Shown here: positions 5,524 to 6,842 of the stretch, piece after piece
How positions within the stretch are numbered: position 1 is the first letter of the stretch
Layout: each line of letters begins with the position of its first letter
Assembly: GCA_003354055.1 (NCBI GenBank)
Contig: PIVQ01000388.1
Location: 1 to 6,842, forward strand
Direction: 5' to 3'
Length of the DNA: 6,842 bases
Origin: Desulfobacteraceae bacterium
GTDB lineage: Bacteria; Desulfobacterota; Desulfobacteria; Desulfobacterales; Desulfobacteraceae
Notes under the pieces: model-generated
Databases searched by the model: none
What the model saw: only the letters and a program-made list of their open reading frames with translations
What the model was told of the DNA's origin: nothing
Translations under genes and position numbers: made by a program

Positions 5524-6842
5524 GCTGAGTCTATAAATCCGAATATCTTTGCGATGGCTTTTTCAGCCCACTTGGGTTTTCCGGAAAGGGTGGCAACCTG
5601 GTCATAGTTTAACCGTTCGGTTGTTTCCTTAGGGCTCAATCCCTGATTTTTCAACCCAATGATAATTTTCATCACCGCAGCCTTGTACTTGGCCAAATCC
5701 TGTTCAGGTGTGATGTCAGGCTTCAGGGATGGTGCCTCTGTTTCCTCGGGTGAAGGCGTGTCAACCAGAGCCGACAGGTCATCCATCGGTACATCCTGGG
5801 TCTGATCTCCATCAACCAATGTCCATAAATCGTCACCAACCGTATTGGCGGCAGGGGAATCCACCAGAAGGGATAAATCATCCAGAGGCTGGCCATCCGG
5901 GTCGTTAGCAGGTACATCAACCACTGGGGCGTCAACCACTGGGGCGTCAACCAATAAGGACAAATTGTCCAGGTCTCCGGAATTTCCAGGCGGCTGCACA
6001 GGTTCCATATCTACAAGCTGGGACAGATCATCCATGGCTAAGTCAGGGTGGTCTGACGGCGCGGCTTTCTCTGAGGACACCTGGTCAACCAGGCTGAAAA
6101 GGTCATCTATGTCCGTCTCTGCTGGCAAAAGGTCGGAAGAAGGCGTATCCAGAGAAGAAAAACCATCGACAAGGGAATAAAGATCATCTATTTTTGTGTC
6201 CTGCGGGGCGGATACTTTGTCGACCAGTGTTGACAGATCATCCAGTTCCGGCAAACTGATATCCTCTTCCAGGAGGTCTGTTAAATCACAGGAGTCTGTC
6301 TCGCCTTCAGTCTCAGAATCTGACACAGTATCAATCAGGTTTGATAGGTCATCCAGTTCATCCAACGCTCCCGCTTGCTCTTCCACAAGCATGGATAGGT
6401 CATCCAGGTCAAAATTTTCTTCCGCAGTCGGCGTTTCTGACGGATCGGCATCATCCAGCACAATCTCATCAAGATCAATTGGTTCAACCTGCTCCGAATG
6501 CTCAAACATATCGTCCAGATCCAGATCATCTATCTCCAGATCTTCCGGCTCAAGGTCTTCCGGCTCAAGATTGCCTATTTCCAGTTCAGCCGGTTCAAGA
6601 TCCGCCGGCTCCATAGCGCCGTTAGTGTCGGATGTCTCCACCAGGTCTTTCTGGAGATCAACTTCGTTCATTGTCAGGGCATGGGCTGCATGGCCAGCAA
6701 TTGCCATGGTTTCATTATCAACGGCCCTCTGCCGGGTCATCTCCTGAAGTGCCGTTGCAATATTGTTCATGGCATCGGCTTTTTTCTCTTCAGCCTCAGC
6801 CCGTTTTTCAATGGCAACAGCTTTTCTCTCTTCAGCTTCAGC
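5517..6842 (-). CDS. Very acidic repeat protein with DDLSxLVD motifs and a basic C-terminal domain (5' end outside window)
   Basis: I do not recognise this as a named family. The 441 visible residues are open to the right edge, so the start is not in the window; the methionine at 6770 is internal. Numbering from that methionine: residues -24 to about 35 are Ala/Glu/Lys-rich and probably helical, beginning with a 14-residue near-repeat (AEAEERK and AEAEEKK). Residues 54-88 hold LEPxDLE-type repeats. Residues 123-337 hold about eleven copies of D-D-L-[S/Y/F/W]-x-L-[V/I]-[D/E], spaced 15-29 residues apart in Pro/Ser/Asp-rich, probably disordered linkers. From 42 to 350 there is no arginine and only about four lysines. 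Residues 352-417 are suddenly basic and compact, with GLSPKETTERLN at 377-388 and W401, resembling a recombinase-type helix-turn-helix. There is no signal peptide in the visible part and no membrane segment. It may be a multivalent scaffold or docking protein (inference). It is convergent with the binding-protein gene. Confidence 0.85.
   Translation of the reverse strand, partial: AEAEERKAVAIEKRAEAEEKKADAMNNIATALQEMTRQRAVDNETMAIAGHAAHALTMNEVDLQKDLVETSDTNGAMEPADLEPAELEIGNLEPEDLEPEDLEIDDLDLDDMFEHSEQVEPIDLDEIVLDDADPSETPTAEENFDLDDLSMLVEEQAGALDELDDLSNLIDTVSDSETEGETDSCDLTDLLEEDISLPELDDLSTLVDKVSAPQDTKIDDLYSLVDGFSSLDTPSSDLLPAETDIDDLFSLVDQVSSEKAAPSDHPDLAMDDLSQLVDMEPVQPPGNSGDLDNLSLLVDAPVVDAPVVDVPANDPDGQPLDDLSLLVDSPAANTVGDDLWTLVDGDQTQDVPMDDLSALVDTPSPEETEAPSLKPDITPEQDLAKYKAAVMKIIIGLKNQGLSPKETTERLNYDQVATLSGKPKWAEKAIAKIFGFIDSAK
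5760..6404 (-). repeat. Array of about eleven DDLSxLVD peptide repeats
   Basis: Copies start at residues 123, 140, 162 (degenerate), 177, 195, 222, 247, 268, 297, 313 and 330, counted from the methionine at 6770. The fourth position varies among Ser, Tyr, Phe and Trp, while the two Leu and the flanking acidic residues are kept. The spacing is irregular, which argues for independent short linear motifs rather than a folded solenoid. Confidence 0.85.
5917..5952 (-). repeat. 15-bp tandem duplication coding DAPVV twice
   Basis: The unit at 5923-5937 is repeated exactly at 5938-5952, with a partial copy before it at 5917-5922. It encodes VVDAPVVDAP in a linker between two DDLSxLVD motifs and looks like a recent in-frame slippage event. 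Confidence 0.8.
6507..6611 (-). repeat. LEPxD / LEIxD pentapeptide-like repeats
   Basis: Residues 54-88, counted from the methionine at 6770, consist of five-residue units such as EPADL, EPAEL, EIGNL, EPEDL, EPEDL, EIDDL and DLDDM. They are visible in the DNA as repeated tcttccggctcaag-like stretches around 6540-6570. Strong negative charge with a leucine every fifth residue sets this apart from the downstream motif array. Confidence 0.8.

Noticed and set aside
5760..6404. CRISPR-like or tandem DNA repeat array
   Set aside because: The repeats are only about 24 bp of degenerate codons, irregularly spaced and in frame. They are protein motif repeats, not DNA repeats with unique spacers.
5845..6747. 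Long Ser/Arg-rich open frames on the plus strand opposite the acidic protein
   Set aside because: They are the antisense reading of the Asp/Leu-rich repeats (GAT/GAC codons read as ATC or TC-rich triplets). They have no ribosome sites and low-complexity composition.

Overview
The window looks like a piece of a Gram-negative chromosome, most likely a sulfate-reducing Desulfobacterota of the Desulfobacteraceae type. This is inferred from the mix of genes: a sigma-54 activator with a cysteine-rich PAS domain, a large outer-membrane barrel protein with an N-terminal coiled coil, a small secreted c-type cytochrome, and an orphan NMT1/NrtA-like binding protein. No rRNA or marker gene is present to confirm it. 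I see no insertion sequence, CRISPR array, tRNA or phage gene.

Layout. Bases 1-1190 (minus strand, 3' end outside the window) encode a PAS plus AAA+ sigma-54-dependent activator. The 271-bp divergent region that follows holds a cluster of TTAGC-type repeats and a very good -24/-12 sigma-54 promoter pointing rightwards. That promoter leads into a two-gene unit: an outer-membrane porin-like protein (1462-3183) and, 35 bp later, a monoheme cytochrome c (3219-3554). A perfect 14-bp hairpin separates this unit from a convergent hotdog-fold acyl-CoA thioesterase (3674-4156, minus). After a 325-bp promoter region comes an NMT1/NrtA-like substrate-binding protein with no signal peptide and no transporter partners (4482-5420, plus). 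Its terminator hairpin runs into the 3' end of a convergent, very acidic, repeat-rich protein (5517-6842, minus, 5' end outside the window).

How the parts may work together. The clearest unit is the left half. The activator is transcribed away from the porin-cytochrome pair, and that pair carries the kind of promoter such activators open, with repeated sequences about 110 bp upstream where an activator would bind. The simplest reading is a local circuit: a possibly redox- or metal-responsive PAS activator switches on an outer-membrane channel and its periplasmic cytochrome. The signal and the transported substrate cannot be read from the sequence.

The right half is less coherent. The thioesterase and the binding protein appear to be separate transcription units. 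The acidic protein is the most unusual item. It has a 14-residue Ala/Glu/Lys-rich repeat at the window edge, then LEPxD-type repeats, then about eleven copies of a DDLSxLVD motif in a stretch of about 310 residues with no arginine and almost no lysine, and finally a compact basic C-terminal domain that resembles the helix-turn-helix found in large serine recombinases. I do not recognise it as a named family.
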